DNA from: an uncultured Clostridia bacterium
Lineage (GTDB): Bacteria; Bacillota; Clostridia; UBA1381
Reading direction: 5' to 3'
NCBI GenBank assembly: GCA_934489015.1
Contig: CAKSSN010000011.1
Coordinates: 1 to 64,000, forward strand
Length of the DNA stretch: 64,000 bases
Program-made: the position numbers and the translations under genes
Notes under the pieces: model-generated
What the model was told of the DNA's origin: nothing
Database searches by the model: none
The model's input: the letters and a program-made list of their open reading frames with translations, nothing else
Shown: one piece after another, positions 7,605 to 15,847 of the stretch
Layout of the letters: every line of letters starts with the position of its first letter
How positions within the stretch are numbered: position 1 is the stretch's first letter

Positions 7605-8779
7605 TAAAAATTAAACCCAAAAAGCTAAGCGGCAGCGTAACAGCTGTTTCCTCAAAATCATATGCACACAGGCTGATAATTGCGGCAATGCTTTCGGAGG
7701 ATAAAACAGAAATTGAAATAAACGGTATTTCGGACGATATAAAGCGCACGCTCGAATGTGTACGTTCTCTCGGCGGAGCATATTTCACGAACGGAAATTT
7801 GATTTGCATTTACCCGATTGAGCGCGGCAGACGTGCGGAAGTTTTCTGCGGAGAAAGCGGAACAACGGCGAGAATAATGCTTCCGGTGTGTGCGGCTGTT
7901 TGCTCATCGGCAGTAATCAGCGGCTCCGGGAGACTGCCGGAGCGGCCGTTCGGAGAAATTGTTAATTCTCTTCGTCGCGGCGGAGTAATCGTTGACGGAG
8001 AAGAGCTTCCGATAAAGGTTTGCGGAGGAATGAAGAGCGGAATATATGAAATAGAGGGCGATGTGAGCTCACAGTATATAACCGGTCTTATGTATGCTCT
8101 CGGCGCTGTCGGCGGCGGGGAAATCGTATTGACGACGCCGCTTAAATCTGCTTCATATGTTGATTTAACCGTGAATGTATTAAATCAGTTCGGAGTAAAA
8201 GCAGAAAAAACGGACAGCGGCTTTAAAATTTCGGGCAGCTTTAAAACTCCCGGGAAATGCATATGCGAGGGTGACTGGTCAAATGCTGCTTTCTGGTTCG
8301 GTGCAAACGCGCTCGGAAGTAATATTTCGGTAGAAGGTCTTAATATAAATTCGCGTCAGGGTGACAGAAAAATAACCGAGCTTTTGGGCAGGGATAAAAT
8401 AGATATTGACAGTGTGCCGGATTTATTTCCGATACTTGCGGCTTGCGCAACAGGAAAGTGCGGAGAAACGCTTCTTTATAATGCCGCACGCTTAAGGCTT
8501 AAGGAAAGCGACCGCATAGATGCGGCATCAGCGCTTATAAAAGCGCTCGGCGGTGAATGTGAAGCAGGGGCTGATTATCTGAAAATAATCGGACACGGTA
8601 GCCTTTCGGGTGGAACGGTTGACAGCTTCGGCGATCACAGAATTGTTATGGCGGCGGCCGCCGCATCGGTCATTTGCGAAAATGATGTTATAATAAACGG
8701 AGAAGAAGCGGTTAATAAATCTTATCCCGATTTTTTCAGAGATTTCAGGAGCTTGGGGGGAGAAGCAGATGTCATTTAA
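7601..8779 (+). CDS. aroA: 3-phosphoshikimate 1-carboxyvinyltransferase (EPSP synthase)
   Basis: Transfers the enolpyruvyl group of PEP to shikimate-3-phosphate. 392 residues, slightly shorter than the usual 420-430 but with both halves of the inside-out barrel: SSKSYAHRL near the start, GESGTTARIM (phosphate loop), SSQYITGLMYAL, the DLFPILAACA catalytic region, LKESDRI and the C-terminal DHRIVMA. Starts in an ATGA overlap with aroB and ends 11 bases inside aroC, so the three genes are tightly coupled. No shikimate kinase, shikimate dehydrogenase or dehydroquinase is present in this operon. Confidence 0.95.
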   Translation: MIKIKPKKLSGSVTAVSSKSYAHRLIIAAMLSEDKTEIEINGISDDIKRTLECVRSLGGAYFTNGNLICIYPIERGRRAEVFCGESGTTARIMLPVCAAVCSSAVISGSGRLPERPFGEIVNSLRRGGVIVDGEELPIKVCGGMKSGIYEIEGDVSSQYITGLMYALGAVGGGEIVLTTPLKSASYVDLTVNVLNQFGVKAEKTDSGFKISGSFKTPGKCICEGDWSNAAFWFGANALGSNISVEGLNINSRQGDRKITELLGRDKIDIDSVPDLFPILAACATGKCGETLLYNAARLRLKESDRIDAASALIKALGGECEAGADYLKIIGHGSLSGGTVDSFGDHRIVMAAAAASVICENDVIINGEEAVNKSYPDFFRDFRSLGGEADVI

Positions 8780-9821
8780 TGTGGGAAAATTAAATATAAG
8801 CGTTGCGGGCGAATCGCACGCAAAAGCGCTTACCGTTATAATAGAGGGCATACCCTCAGGCGAAAAAATAGATACAGACGAGCTTAACAAGTTTATGCAG
8901 CGGCGCGCTCCGGGAAAAAACAGATATTCAACCGCAAGGCGCGAAAGCGACGAGAGCGAGATTATGTCGGGAATTAAAAACGGATATACGACAGGCGCAC
9001 CCATAGCGGCGGTTATACGAAACAACGACACGAGAAGCCGCGACTACGGCGAAAGCCTTGAGCTTCCCAGACCGGCTCATGCCGATTATCCGGCAAGCGT
9101 AAAGTTCGGAGAATATTTTGACTTTTGCGGCGGCGGACAGTTTTCGGGGAGAATAACGGCGGCTGTATGCTTTGCAGGCGGAATTTGCAAGCAGATTTTA
9201 AAGAGAAAAGGTATATCGGTAAATTCACACGTTTTATCCGTGTACGGAGTTTATGACGAGGAGTACGGGAAGGAAATTACAGACGTTTCCGAAAAGGAAT
9301 TTCCCGTTATATCAGACGCGGCAGGCGAGAAAATGAAAGAGGAAATTGAAAAAGCGCGGCTTTGTGGAAATTCGGTCGGCGGAATTGTCGAGTGTGCAAT
9401 ATCCGGTATGCCTGTCGGAATAGGCGACAGCCTGTTCGGAGGAATTGACGGCGAAATAGCTAAAGCTGTTTTCGGTATTCCGGGCGTTAAGGGCGTTGAG
9501 TTCGGCGCAGGCTTCAGAGCAAGCGAAATGTACGGTACTGAAAACAATGATGAGTTTATAGTTGAAAACGGGAAAATAATAACCGACGGCAACAATCACG
9601 GCGGCGTTCTCGGCGGAATGACAAGCGGTATGCCGATAATTGTGAAAGCGGCATTTAAGCCGACTCCGTCCGTTGCGGCGGCGCAGAAAACGGTGTCGCT
9701 TAAGACGAAAAATCCGGAGGTTTTAAATATAAAAGGCAGGCATGACCCATGCATTACGGTGCGCGCAAGCGTCTGCGTTGAGGCTGTATGCGCAGCGACA
9801 GCTTTGGGAAGCTTACTTTAA
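8769..9821 (+). CDS. aroC: Chorismate synthase
   Basis: Last common step: converts EPSP to chorismate with reduced FMN. 350 residues. Family motifs are present in a clostridial variant: GESHAKAL where most have GESHG, RRAPGKNRYSTARRE, HADYPASVKFG with GGGQFSGR in place of GGGRSSAR, and the C-terminal GRHDPC. The GGGGGGAG ribosome site lies within the end of aroA. All flavin- and phosphate-contacting regions appear intact, so I expect an active enzyme despite the G-to-A change after ESH. Confidence 0.95.
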   Translation: MSFNVGKLNISVAGESHAKALTVIIEGIPSGEKIDTDELNKFMQRRAPGKNRYSTARRESDESEIMSGIKNGYTTGAPIAAVIRNNDTRSRDYGESLELPRPAHADYPASVKFGEYFDFCGGGQFSGRITAAVCFAGGICKQILKRKGISVNSHVLSVYGVYDEEYGKEITDVSEKEFPVISDAAGEKMKEEIEKARLCGNSVGGIVECAISGMPVGIGDSLFGGIDGEIAKAVFGIPGVKGVEFGAGFRASEMYGTENNDEFIVENGKIITDGNNHGGVLGGMTSGMPIIVKAAFKPTPSVAAAQKTVSLKTKNPEVLNIKGRHDPCITVRASVCVEAVCAATALGSLL

Positions 9822-9854
9822 AGCGATATAAATAAAGAAAGGCAGGAAACAAAA

Positions 9855-10988
9855 ATGAATTTAGAGGAAAGCAGAAAGAGAATTGACGATATTGACGACA
9901 GCTTAATAAAGCTTTTTGAGGAGAGAATGGAGATTGTAAGCGATATAGCAGCATACAAAAAGGAAAATGATATGCCTATATTCCATCGCGGCAGGGAGAG
10001 GGATATAATAAATCGTCTTTCATCCGAAATTAATCCCGAAATGAGAGTTTACACAAAAATGCTTTATAACACCATTTTTGAAATAAGCCGCTCGTATCAG
10101 AGCAAAAAGCTTGTAAAAATGTCAAAAACGGCTGAAAAAATCAAAAACTCTCTTGAAAAGGAGTTAAAGCTTCTTCCGCAGAGTGCTTCGGTTGCATGTC
10201 AGGGCACGGAGGGAGCATATTCTCAGATTGCGGCGGAGCGTGCTTTTTCAAATCCGTCCGTTATGTATTTCAACAATTTCAGAGGCGTATTCGAGGCTAT
10301 AAAGCAAGGCATGTGCAGCTACGGCGTTCTTCCTGTTGAAAACAGTATTCACGGCTCTGTAAGCGAGGTTTCGGATTTGATGTGCGAATACGGCTGCTTT
10401 GCCGTAAAGGGCATAAGAGTTCAGATAAATCATGTTCTTCTTGCCAAGAAAAATACAGAGGAAATTCACGAGATATTCTCTCACAGCCAGGCTCTCGGTC
10501 AGTGCGAGCAGTTCTTAAAGAGTCTTAAAAATGTTAAGATAACGGTTGTTGAAAACACGGCCGTTGCCGCTAAAATGGTAGCTGAAAGCGACAGAGATGA
10601 CGTTGCTTCAATATCGTCGGAGCTTTGTGCGGAGCTTTACGGACTCAGAGTTATAAAAAGCGGTATTGCCGACAGTGATAATAACTATACGCGCTTTGTC
10701 GTTATCTCAAAGGAGCCTGAAATATATCCGGGCGCAGATAAAATAACCGTTATGCTCAGACTTAAGCATGAGCCGGGAAGCCTTTACAGACTTATTTCCA
10801 AGTTCTCGGCGGTTGGTGTAAATCTTACAAAAATCGAAAGCCGTCCGATTTGCGGACTTGATTTCGAGTTCAGATTTTTGCTTGACATGAACGCGTCTGT
10901 ATATTCGGAGGACTTCCTTAATTTGATAACAGAGCTTGAAAATGCTTCTGAGGACTTCGCATTTCTCGGCGCTTATACCGAAAATTAA
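9855..10988 (+). CDS. pheA: Bifunctional chorismate mutase / prephenate dehydratase (P-protein)
   Basis: Makes prephenate and then phenylpyruvate, opening the phenylalanine branch and also supplying TyrA. 377 residues in three domains: AroQ-type chorismate mutase (about 1-90), prephenate dehydratase (about 105-285, with GTEGAYSQ, VENSIHGSV and the TRF motif NNYTRFVVIS) and a C-terminal ACT domain with the ESRP motif (KIESRPI) that binds Phe for feedback. AAAGGCAGG precedes ATG 9855. Last gene of the aro operon; no strong terminator follows, and a new consensus promoter begins nine bases after the stop. Confidence 0.96.
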   Translation: MNLEESRKRIDDIDDSLIKLFEERMEIVSDIAAYKKENDMPIFHRGRERDIINRLSSEINPEMRVYTKMLYNTIFEISRSYQSKKLVKMSKTAEKIKNSLEKELKLLPQSASVACQGTEGAYSQIAAERAFSNPSVMYFNNFRGVFEAIKQGMCSYGVLPVENSIHGSVSEVSDLMCEYGCFAVKGIRVQINHVLLAKKNTEEIHEIFSHSQALGQCEQFLKSLKNVKITVVENTAVAAKMVAESDRDDVASISSELCAELYGLRVIKSGIADSDNNYTRFVVISKEPEIYPGADKITVMLRLKHEPGSLYRLISKFSAVGVNLTKIESRPICGLDFEFRFLLDMNASVYSEDFLNLITELENASEDFAFLGAYTEN

Positions 10989-10996
10989 AAAAAGCA

Positions 10997-11025
10997 TTGA
11001 CATATTTCCTGAAATATTGTATAAT
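10997..11025 (+). promoter_or_regulatory. Consensus promoter of the methyltransferase-miaA group
   Basis: TTGACA (10997-11002), 17-base spacer, TATAAT (11020-11025), immediately after pheA. It gives the downstream genes a start independent of the aro attenuator, about 30 bases before ATG 11062. Confidence 0.88.
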
Positions 11026-11061
11026 TAAGTGTAATTGTTCATTATGGAAAGGTAAATTTAT

Positions 11062-11931
11062 ATGTGGCTTGCTGATAATTGGAAGGATTATAGTTTAATA
11101 GACAGTGCGGACGGCGAAAAGCTTGAGGTGTGGGGCGGGTATGTTTTGCGCAGACCCGACCCTCAGGCTGTCTGGAGCGTAAAGAGTGAAAAAAAGCTCT
11201 GGACAAAAACCGACGCAACATATCACCGCTCAAAAAGCGGCGGCGGAAAATGGGAGTTTTTCAATAAAAAAATGCCGGACGGCTGGCAGATTTCTTATAA
11301 AAATCTTACGTTTAACGTGCGCCCGACAGGTTTTAAGCATACGGGGCTTTTTCCCGAGCAGGCGGTAAACTGGGATTGGTTTTCGGAAAAAATACAAAAT
11401 GCCGGAAGACCGATTAAGGTTTTAAATCTTTTTGCATATACCGGCGGCGCAAGCGTTTCGGCGCTGGCGGCAGGTGCGGAGGTTGTTCATGTTGACGCTT
11501 CAAAGGGCATGGTTACGTGGGCAAAGGATAACGTTTGCTCCTCCGGCCTTGCGGACAGGAAAATAAGGTATATCGTGGACGACGTTAAAAAGTTTGTAAA
11601 GCGCGAAATAAGGCGCGGCAATAAATATGACGCCGTTATAATGGATCCGCCGTCCTACGGCAGAGGTCCGGGCGGAGAGGTATGGAAAATAGAAAACGAG
11701 CTTTTTCCGCTTGTTGAGGATTGCATGGAAATTTTGTCGGAAAAGCCGCTGTTTTTTCTGATAAATTCATATACAACGGGCTTGTCTGCGTGTATTTTGG
11801 AAAACGTTTTAAAGCTCACGCTTTGCAGAAAATTCGGCGGAGAATGTGCGGCGGATGAAATAGGAATACCTATGCAAGCCTCATCTCTTGCGCTCCCGTG
11901 CGGAATAAGCGGCAGGTGGTTTGAAAAATGA
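11062..11931 (+). CDS. Class I SAM-dependent methyltransferase, RlmI/RlmK-like
   Basis: Cytoplasmic methyltransferase of 289 residues. The SAM-binding Rossmann core is clear: NLFAYTGGASVSALAAG (motif I), VHVDAS (motif II) and DPPSYGRGPGG (motif IV). This places it with the RlmI/K family that modifies 23S rRNA, but it lacks the N-terminal PUA domain of RlmI, so the substrate is uncertain. It overlaps miaA by four bases, suggesting a shared role in RNA modification. The binding site GGAAAGG precedes ATG 11062. Confidence 0.85.
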   Translation: MWLADNWKDYSLIDSADGEKLEVWGGYVLRRPDPQAVWSVKSEKKLWTKTDATYHRSKSGGGKWEFFNKKMPDGWQISYKNLTFNVRPTGFKHTGLFPEQAVNWDWFSEKIQNAGRPIKVLNLFAYTGGASVSALAAGAEVVHVDASKGMVTWAKDNVCSSGLADRKIRYIVDDVKKFVKREIRRGNKYDAVIMDPPSYGRGPGGEVWKIENELFPLVEDCMEILSEKPLFFLINSYTTGLSACILENVLKLTLCRKFGGECAADEIGIPMQASSLALPCGISGRWFEK

Positions 11932-12851
11932 TTGATAAAAAAATACCTGTTATAGTTGTCTGCGGCCCGACGGCGTCGGGGAAAACATCGCTTTCAATTG
12001 AAATTGCAAAAAAATATGACGGTGAAATTGTTTCGGCCGACAGTATGCAGATTTATCGCACAATGGATATAGCGACAGCAAAGCCGACAAAAGAGGAAAT
12101 GCAGGAAGCAAAGCACCATATGATTGACATATGCGATATAACGGATATGTTCAGCGTAAGCGACTACTGTGCTATGACGCATGGGATTATATCGGATATT
12201 TTTGCACGCGGCAAAATGCCGATAGTCTGCGGCGGAACGGGGCTTTATATAAATTCACTCATAGATGATCTTGACTTTTCCAAAAGTGATGAAAATTCCG
12301 AAATCAGAAGCAGTCTTTCAAAAAGAGCGGAAGAAGACAGCGGAGCGCTTTACCGGGAGCTTTGCGAAAGAGATCCCGAAGCTGCGGAGTCTATACACGA
12401 AAAAAACGTTAAACGCGTTATACGCGCTCTTGAGCATATTTATATAACGGGCGAAAAATTTTCGGACTATAAAAAAAGAGCTGTCGAAAAGGAAAGCAGA
12501 TATAATCCGCTTTTTCTCATGATAGACCATGACAGAGAGGTTTTATACGAGCGCATAAACAGGCGCGTTGATATAATGATAGAGGACGGACTTTTGGCGG
12601 AAGCAAGAAAAATTTATGATATGCAGCTTCCGAGAACTCTTACGTCGCTTTCGTCAATCGGATATAAGGAGCTTTTTGATTATTTTGACGGCAAATGCAC
12701 GCTTGAAGCGGCTGTAGAGCTTATTAAGCAAAGCTCGCGGCGCTATGCAAAGCGGCAGCTTACATGGTTTCGCAGAAATGATAAAATAAATCATGTGAAA
12801 AGCGCGGAGGAAGCCGAAAAAATAATTGATAAATGGATAAAGGAGCAGTGA
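11928..12851 (+). CDS. miaA: tRNA dimethylallyltransferase
   Basis: Adds a dimethylallyl group to N6 of A37 in tRNAs that read UNN codons. 307 residues: P-loop GPTASGKTSL at the N-terminus, DSMQIYR, HHMIDI, GGTGLYINSL and the C-terminal KRQLTWFRRN, so the protein is complete. ATG lies in an ATGA overlap with the methyltransferase gene. In many Clostridia miaA sits next to mutL and hfq; neither is here. Confidence 0.96.
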   Translation: MIDKKIPVIVVCGPTASGKTSLSIEIAKKYDGEIVSADSMQIYRTMDIATAKPTKEEMQEAKHHMIDICDITDMFSVSDYCAMTHGIISDIFARGKMPIVCGGTGLYINSLIDDLDFSKSDENSEIRSSLSKRAEEDSGALYRELCERDPEAAESIHEKNVKRVIRALEHIYITGEKFSDYKKRAVEKESRYNPLFLMIDHDREVLYERINRRVDIMIEDGLLAEARKIYDMQLPRTLTSLSSIGYKELFDYFDGKCTLEAAVELIKQSSRRYAKRQLTWFRRNDKINHVKSAEEAEKIIDKWIKEQ

Positions 12852-12857
12852 TTTAAT

Positions 12858-13118
12858 ATGCAAAAGTATACGTTTACGCCTCACGGAGTCTGCTGCGTGC
12901 AGATAGAGTTTGAATCGGACGGCGATATTGTAAAAAACATTCGTTTTACGAGAGGATGCAGCGGAAATACGCAGGGCGTCGCCGCGCTTGCGGACGGAAT
13001 GAAAGCAGAGGATATTGTAAAAAGGCTTGAAAATACCGACTGCGGCGGCAGAGGAACATCATGTCCCGACCAGCTTGCAAGGGCGATAAAGGAGCTTGTG
13101 CTCAATAAGCAGTCATAA
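12858..13118 (+). CDS. TSCPD-domain protein (TIGR03905 family)
   Basis: Small protein of 86 residues with four conserved cysteines and the name-giving motif as GTSCPDQLA near the C-terminus, plus RGCSGNTQGVAAL. The domain occurs alone in Clostridia and at the C-terminus of some ribonucleotide reductases; the free-standing protein has no established role, though metal or nucleotide binding is plausible. AAGGAG lies before ATG 12858, seven bases after miaA, so it belongs to the same transcript. Confidence 0.87.
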   Translation: MQKYTFTPHGVCCVQIEFESDGDIVKNIRFTRGCSGNTQGVAALADGMKAEDIVKRLENTDCGGRGTSCPDQLARAIKELVLNKQS

Positions 13119-13185
13119 ATAAATGTAATATTTTTCATTTGACCTTCATATAATATATTAAGTATATTATGCGGAGGTTTTTTCT

Positions 13186-13683
13186 TTGAGAAGGTTTACA
13201 GCGCTGTATTTCGTTTTTCTTGCGATAATTACGGTTTTTTCACTGAATAATACGGTTGGCACATCGGTTAAGATGGACAAGGTTACTCTTTATTTTGTTG
13301 ACAGACAGATGATGCGGCTTGTGCCGACGGAGTATTACATAAATGCGTCCGACGCGGAGGGAGAAGCAAACGCCGTTTTGGATGAGCTTATAAGGGGCAG
13401 AGACGCAAACAGCTCCGTAAGGCGCGTTATTCCGAGCTCAAAGGACGCCTTGAGTGCGACGGTAAGCGGCGAAACGGCTTATATTAATATAAACACGGAG
13501 TATATGAGCTTTTATGAGCGCGGACGCGATCAGGAGCAGCTTGTTGTTTATCAGCTTGTAAATTCGGTGGCGTCAATTGAGGGTATTACGAGAGTTAAAT
13601 TCCTGTTTGACGGCGAGGTTAAAAAGGATTTTTTATATGATATTGATATGAGAGAAGCGTTTGTGCCGGATTACTATGTTTAA
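13186..13683 (+). CDS. GerMN-domain exported protein
   Basis: 165 residues: a short hydrophobic signal or anchor (about 5-22) and a GerMN domain, recognised by VTLYFVDRQMMRLVP, the LIRGRD region and the AYININTEY strand. GerM in Bacillus acts in sporulation and germination, so this hints at a spore former, but free GerMN proteins also occur elsewhere. Start is TTG 13186 with GGAGG 13173-13177; no ATG fits. A separate promoter-like pair precedes it (TTGACC near 13139, TATATT about 18 bases on). Confidence 0.8.
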   Translation: MRRFTALYFVFLAIITVFSLNNTVGTSVKMDKVTLYFVDRQMMRLVPTEYYINASDAEGEANAVLDELIRGRDANSSVRRVIPSSKDALSATVSGETAYININTEYMSFYERGRDQEQLVVYQLVNSVASIEGITRVKFLFDGEVKKDFLYDIDMREAFVPDYYV

Positions 13684-13711
13684 ATAACGGGCGCTTTCGG
13701 CAAAATGGAAG

Positions 13712-13739
13712 AAAAAGCACGGATAACGTGCTTTTTTTT
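13712..13739 (+). terminator. Rho-independent terminator after the GerMN gene
   Basis: Stem AAAAAGCACG/CGTGCTTTTT with a 5-base loop followed by a T run, about 28 bases after the stop codon. It closes the methyltransferase-miaA-TSCPD-GerMN group. Confidence 0.88.
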
Positions 13740-13769
13740 AATGGAATTTATTAATATTGATAAATATAC

Positions 13770-13798
13770 TTGACTATTATGCGAAAAAAATGTATAAT
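13770..13798 (+). promoter_or_regulatory. Promoter of the acyltransferase gene
   Basis: TTGACT (13770-13775), 17-base spacer, TATAAT (13793-13798). The resulting untranslated leader would be about 195 bases long. It contains a 7-bp hairpin (TTTGCGA near 13841 with TCGCAAA near 13863), a GCGGCCGC palindrome and the motif at 13931-13977 shared with the next gene. Confidence 0.85.
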
Positions 13799-13930
13799 AA
13801 GTATATGAAGCGTTTTATAATGCATAAATCAAAAAAATTTTGCGATTGTAAAAAAATAGGTTCGCAAACAAAGGTCATAAAACCGGGCAGCAAAGCAAAG
13901 CGGCCGCACCAATAATATATTGACAATAAA

Positions 13931-13977
13931 AATCCGCTTGAAATCCGACTTTTCAGACTTTTACAATCGGCTGAAAA
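13931..13977 (+). repeat. Leader motif shared by two neighbouring genes, copy 1
   Basis: A 47-base segment just upstream of the acyltransferase ribosome binding site that aligns with 15214-15260 before the XRE-cupin gene at roughly 80% identity with one indel (shared cores GAAATCCG and ATCGGCTGA). In this copy the outer helix is weakened and the inner hairpin is lost. It may be a regulatory RNA or operator, or an old duplication. Confidence 0.55.
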
Positions 13978-14000
13978 TCAATAACCAAAGGAGGAGCTTT

Positions 14001-15098
14001 ATGACAAACAACTTGACGCGTGCGGTCGGTCAAAAAAAGGGTTTACACCAAAATTATAATTTTATTGACGTCGTAAAGCTTGTATGCGCAGCTCTCGTTG
14101 TTGCAATTCACGTTCCTCCGCTGACGAGTGTAAATTGGATTTTGAATTTTGCCGTTGTGAATTTTATATCCAGAATTGCGGTACCGTTCTTTTTCGTATC
14201 ATCGGCATACTTTGTATTTAAAAAGGCATACAATACTCCCGATGGGAAATTGGACCGCAGCGTAATATTTGCATACGTAAAGAAAATATTGCGGCTGTAT
14301 ATAATATGGTCGGTAATATATGCGCCGTTTGAGTATCATAATCTACTCGAACTATCGGGCGGAGCAACAGTGCCGCAATTTTTGAAATACTATATAATAA
14401 AATTTATTTTCAGCGCGAGCTACGGACATTTGTGGTATCTTAACGCGGTTATAGTTGCATATATTCTTTTGTTTTTAATGCTTGCTGCGGATATAAAGCC
14501 CGCTTTTATAGCTTGCTTTTCATTGCTGATGTACTGCATCGGGCTTTGCGCCCAAAGCTGGTTTGGCTTTATTGAGCCGCTTCGGCAGTATCCGCGCCTG
14601 TGGTCCGTTCTGATTTTACCGGGAAAGATTTTTACTACATCGAGAAACGGACTTTGCGAGGGGCTTTTGTTTGTTGTAATAGGAAGGTTTTTCGCCGTAT
14701 ACGATATACGGATGAAATTAAAAACCGCAGTTATATGTTTTGCAGGCTCATTTATGCTGTTTGCCGCAGAGGTTTTTATACTTTTCCGACTTGCCTGGAT
14801 ACGTGAGTATGATATGTTTTTCGGCATAGTACCTACAGTGTTTTTTCTGTTTTATATATCGCTGAACATTAGTTTGCCGAACAAAAAAATATACAGGAAA
14901 ATGCATATATTATCGGCATTGATTTATTTTTCGCATATGATATTCGTTGAAATATTAATGCTTATTCCCGCTCTTCAGGCTATGCCGGGCGGCGGCCTGA
15001 CGCGGTATGCATTTACGCTTTTGTTTTCGCTTGCGTTATCGGCGGGAATTGTTAAGCTATCCGGCAGATTTAAGCTTTTAAATTATTTGTACAGATAA
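14001..15098 (+). CDS. Acyltransferase 3 family membrane protein
   Basis: Integral membrane protein of 365 residues with about ten hydrophobic helices, the layout of the OafA/YrhL-like acyltransferase 3 family that O-acetylates or O-acylates surface polysaccharides. Family marks are FIDVVKLVCAALVVAIHV (the helix with the conserved His), FFFVSSAYFVF and GHLWYLNAVIVAY. ATG 14001 follows a strong AAAGGAGG site; the frame is open further upstream without a site. The acceptor is unknown. Monocistronic, with its own promoter and long leader; a weak CCGTG/CACGG hairpin follows the stop. Confidence 0.8.
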   Translation: MTNNLTRAVGQKKGLHQNYNFIDVVKLVCAALVVAIHVPPLTSVNWILNFAVVNFISRIAVPFFFVSSAYFVFKKAYNTPDGKLDRSVIFAYVKKILRLYIIWSVIYAPFEYHNLLELSGGATVPQFLKYYIIKFIFSASYGHLWYLNAVIVAYILLFLMLAADIKPAFIACFSLLMYCIGLCAQSWFGFIEPLRQYPRLWSVLILPGKIFTTSRNGLCEGLLFVVIGRFFAVYDIRMKLKTAVICFAGSFMLFAAEVFILFRLAWIREYDMFFGIVPTVFFLFYISLNISLPNKKIYRKMHILSALIYFSHMIFVEILMLIPALQAMPGGGLTRYAFTLLFSLALSAGIVKLSGRFKLLNYLYR

Positions 15099-15213
15099 AC
15101 CGTGAGCTTTTAATGCACGGATTGCGTTATTGTAAGGCATGATATTTTTTCTGTTTTTTTGCTGATTTGATTATGTCATGAAAACGGAGAAAATTTATCA
15201 TATATTAACAAGA

Positions 15214-15260
15214 AAGCCGACTGAAATCCGCTTTTTCGGATTTTGAGATCGGCTGATTAA
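15214..15260 (+). repeat. Leader motif shared by two neighbouring genes, copy 2
   Basis: Second copy of the motif at 13931-13977. Here it folds well: an outer helix AGCCGA/TCGGCT encloses an inner hairpin AATCCG/CGGATT with a CTTTTT loop. It ends about 25 bases before the GTG start of the regulator gene. The remaining part of 15099-15283 is AT-rich with no gene and no convincing promoter. Confidence 0.6.
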
Positions 15261-15283
15261 AAATTCAAAAGGAGGTAATAACA

Positions 15284-15832
15284 GTGGAGCAGTATATGGA
15301 GATAGCAAATCGTATCAGAGAGCTCCGTGAGGTCTGCGGTTACAGCCGTGAGGCACTTGCAAAAGAGCTTGGCATTGATTGTGCGTTGTATACGTCCTAT
15401 GAGGAATCGGGCAGGGATATCCCTATAAGCGTGTTATATGAAATTGCCGGCAAGTTCGGCGTTGATTTCAATGAGATTATAACAGGCGTTTCTTCAAAAT
15501 TAAACACATTTCAAGTAATTCCGAAAGGGAAAGGAAAACCGGTCGATCGAGTGAAAGGCTATAGCTTTGAAGACCTTGCATACAGATACAGCAAAAAGGT
15601 CATGCAGCCGCTGCTTGTTACCCTTGATCCGACAGATAAGCTTCCGGAGCTTATTTGCCATACCGGTCAGGAATTTAATCTTGTACTTGAAGGATCGGTC
15701 ATGCTCATGTTTGATGACAAGCAGATTTTGCTAAATGAAGGCGACAGCGTTTATTTTAATCCGTCGCATCCGCACGGTCAGAAGTGTGCAGGCGATAAGC
15801 CGGCAAAATTTTTAACTGTAATTACAAACTAA
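15284..15832 (+). CDS. XRE-family regulator with C-terminal cupin domain
   Basis: 182 residues: an N-terminal helix-turn-helix of the XRE type (about 6-65, IRELREVCGYSREALAKELG) and a C-terminal small cupin barrel (about 110-180) with GQEFNLVLEGSV and GDSVYFNPSHPHG. Cupin-XRE proteins usually sense a small ligand and repress the adjacent metabolic gene. It starts at GTG 15284 after AAAGGAGG and is followed 15 bases later by an AMP-forming synthetase, a pairing common in Clostridia. The ligand is probably the acid or acyl-CoA handled by that enzyme. Confidence 0.88.
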   Translation: MEQYMEIANRIRELREVCGYSREALAKELGIDCALYTSYEESGRDIPISVLYEIAGKFGVDFNEIITGVSSKLNTFQVIPKGKGKPVDRVKGYSFEDLAYRYSKKVMQPLLVTLDPTDKLPELICHTGQEFNLVLEGSVMLMFDDKQILLNEGDSVYFNPSHPHGQKCAGDKPAKFLTVITN

Positions 15833-15847
15833 AGGAGCATATTTTAA

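Noticed and set aside
13840..13915. Possible c-di-GMP-I (GEMM) riboswitch in the acyltransferase leader, because of GCAAAC and GGGCAGCAAAGC
   Set aside because: The GNRA loop and the whole second half with its tetraloop receptor are absent and the conserved GGGACGCAAAGC is altered, so the resemblance is not enough.
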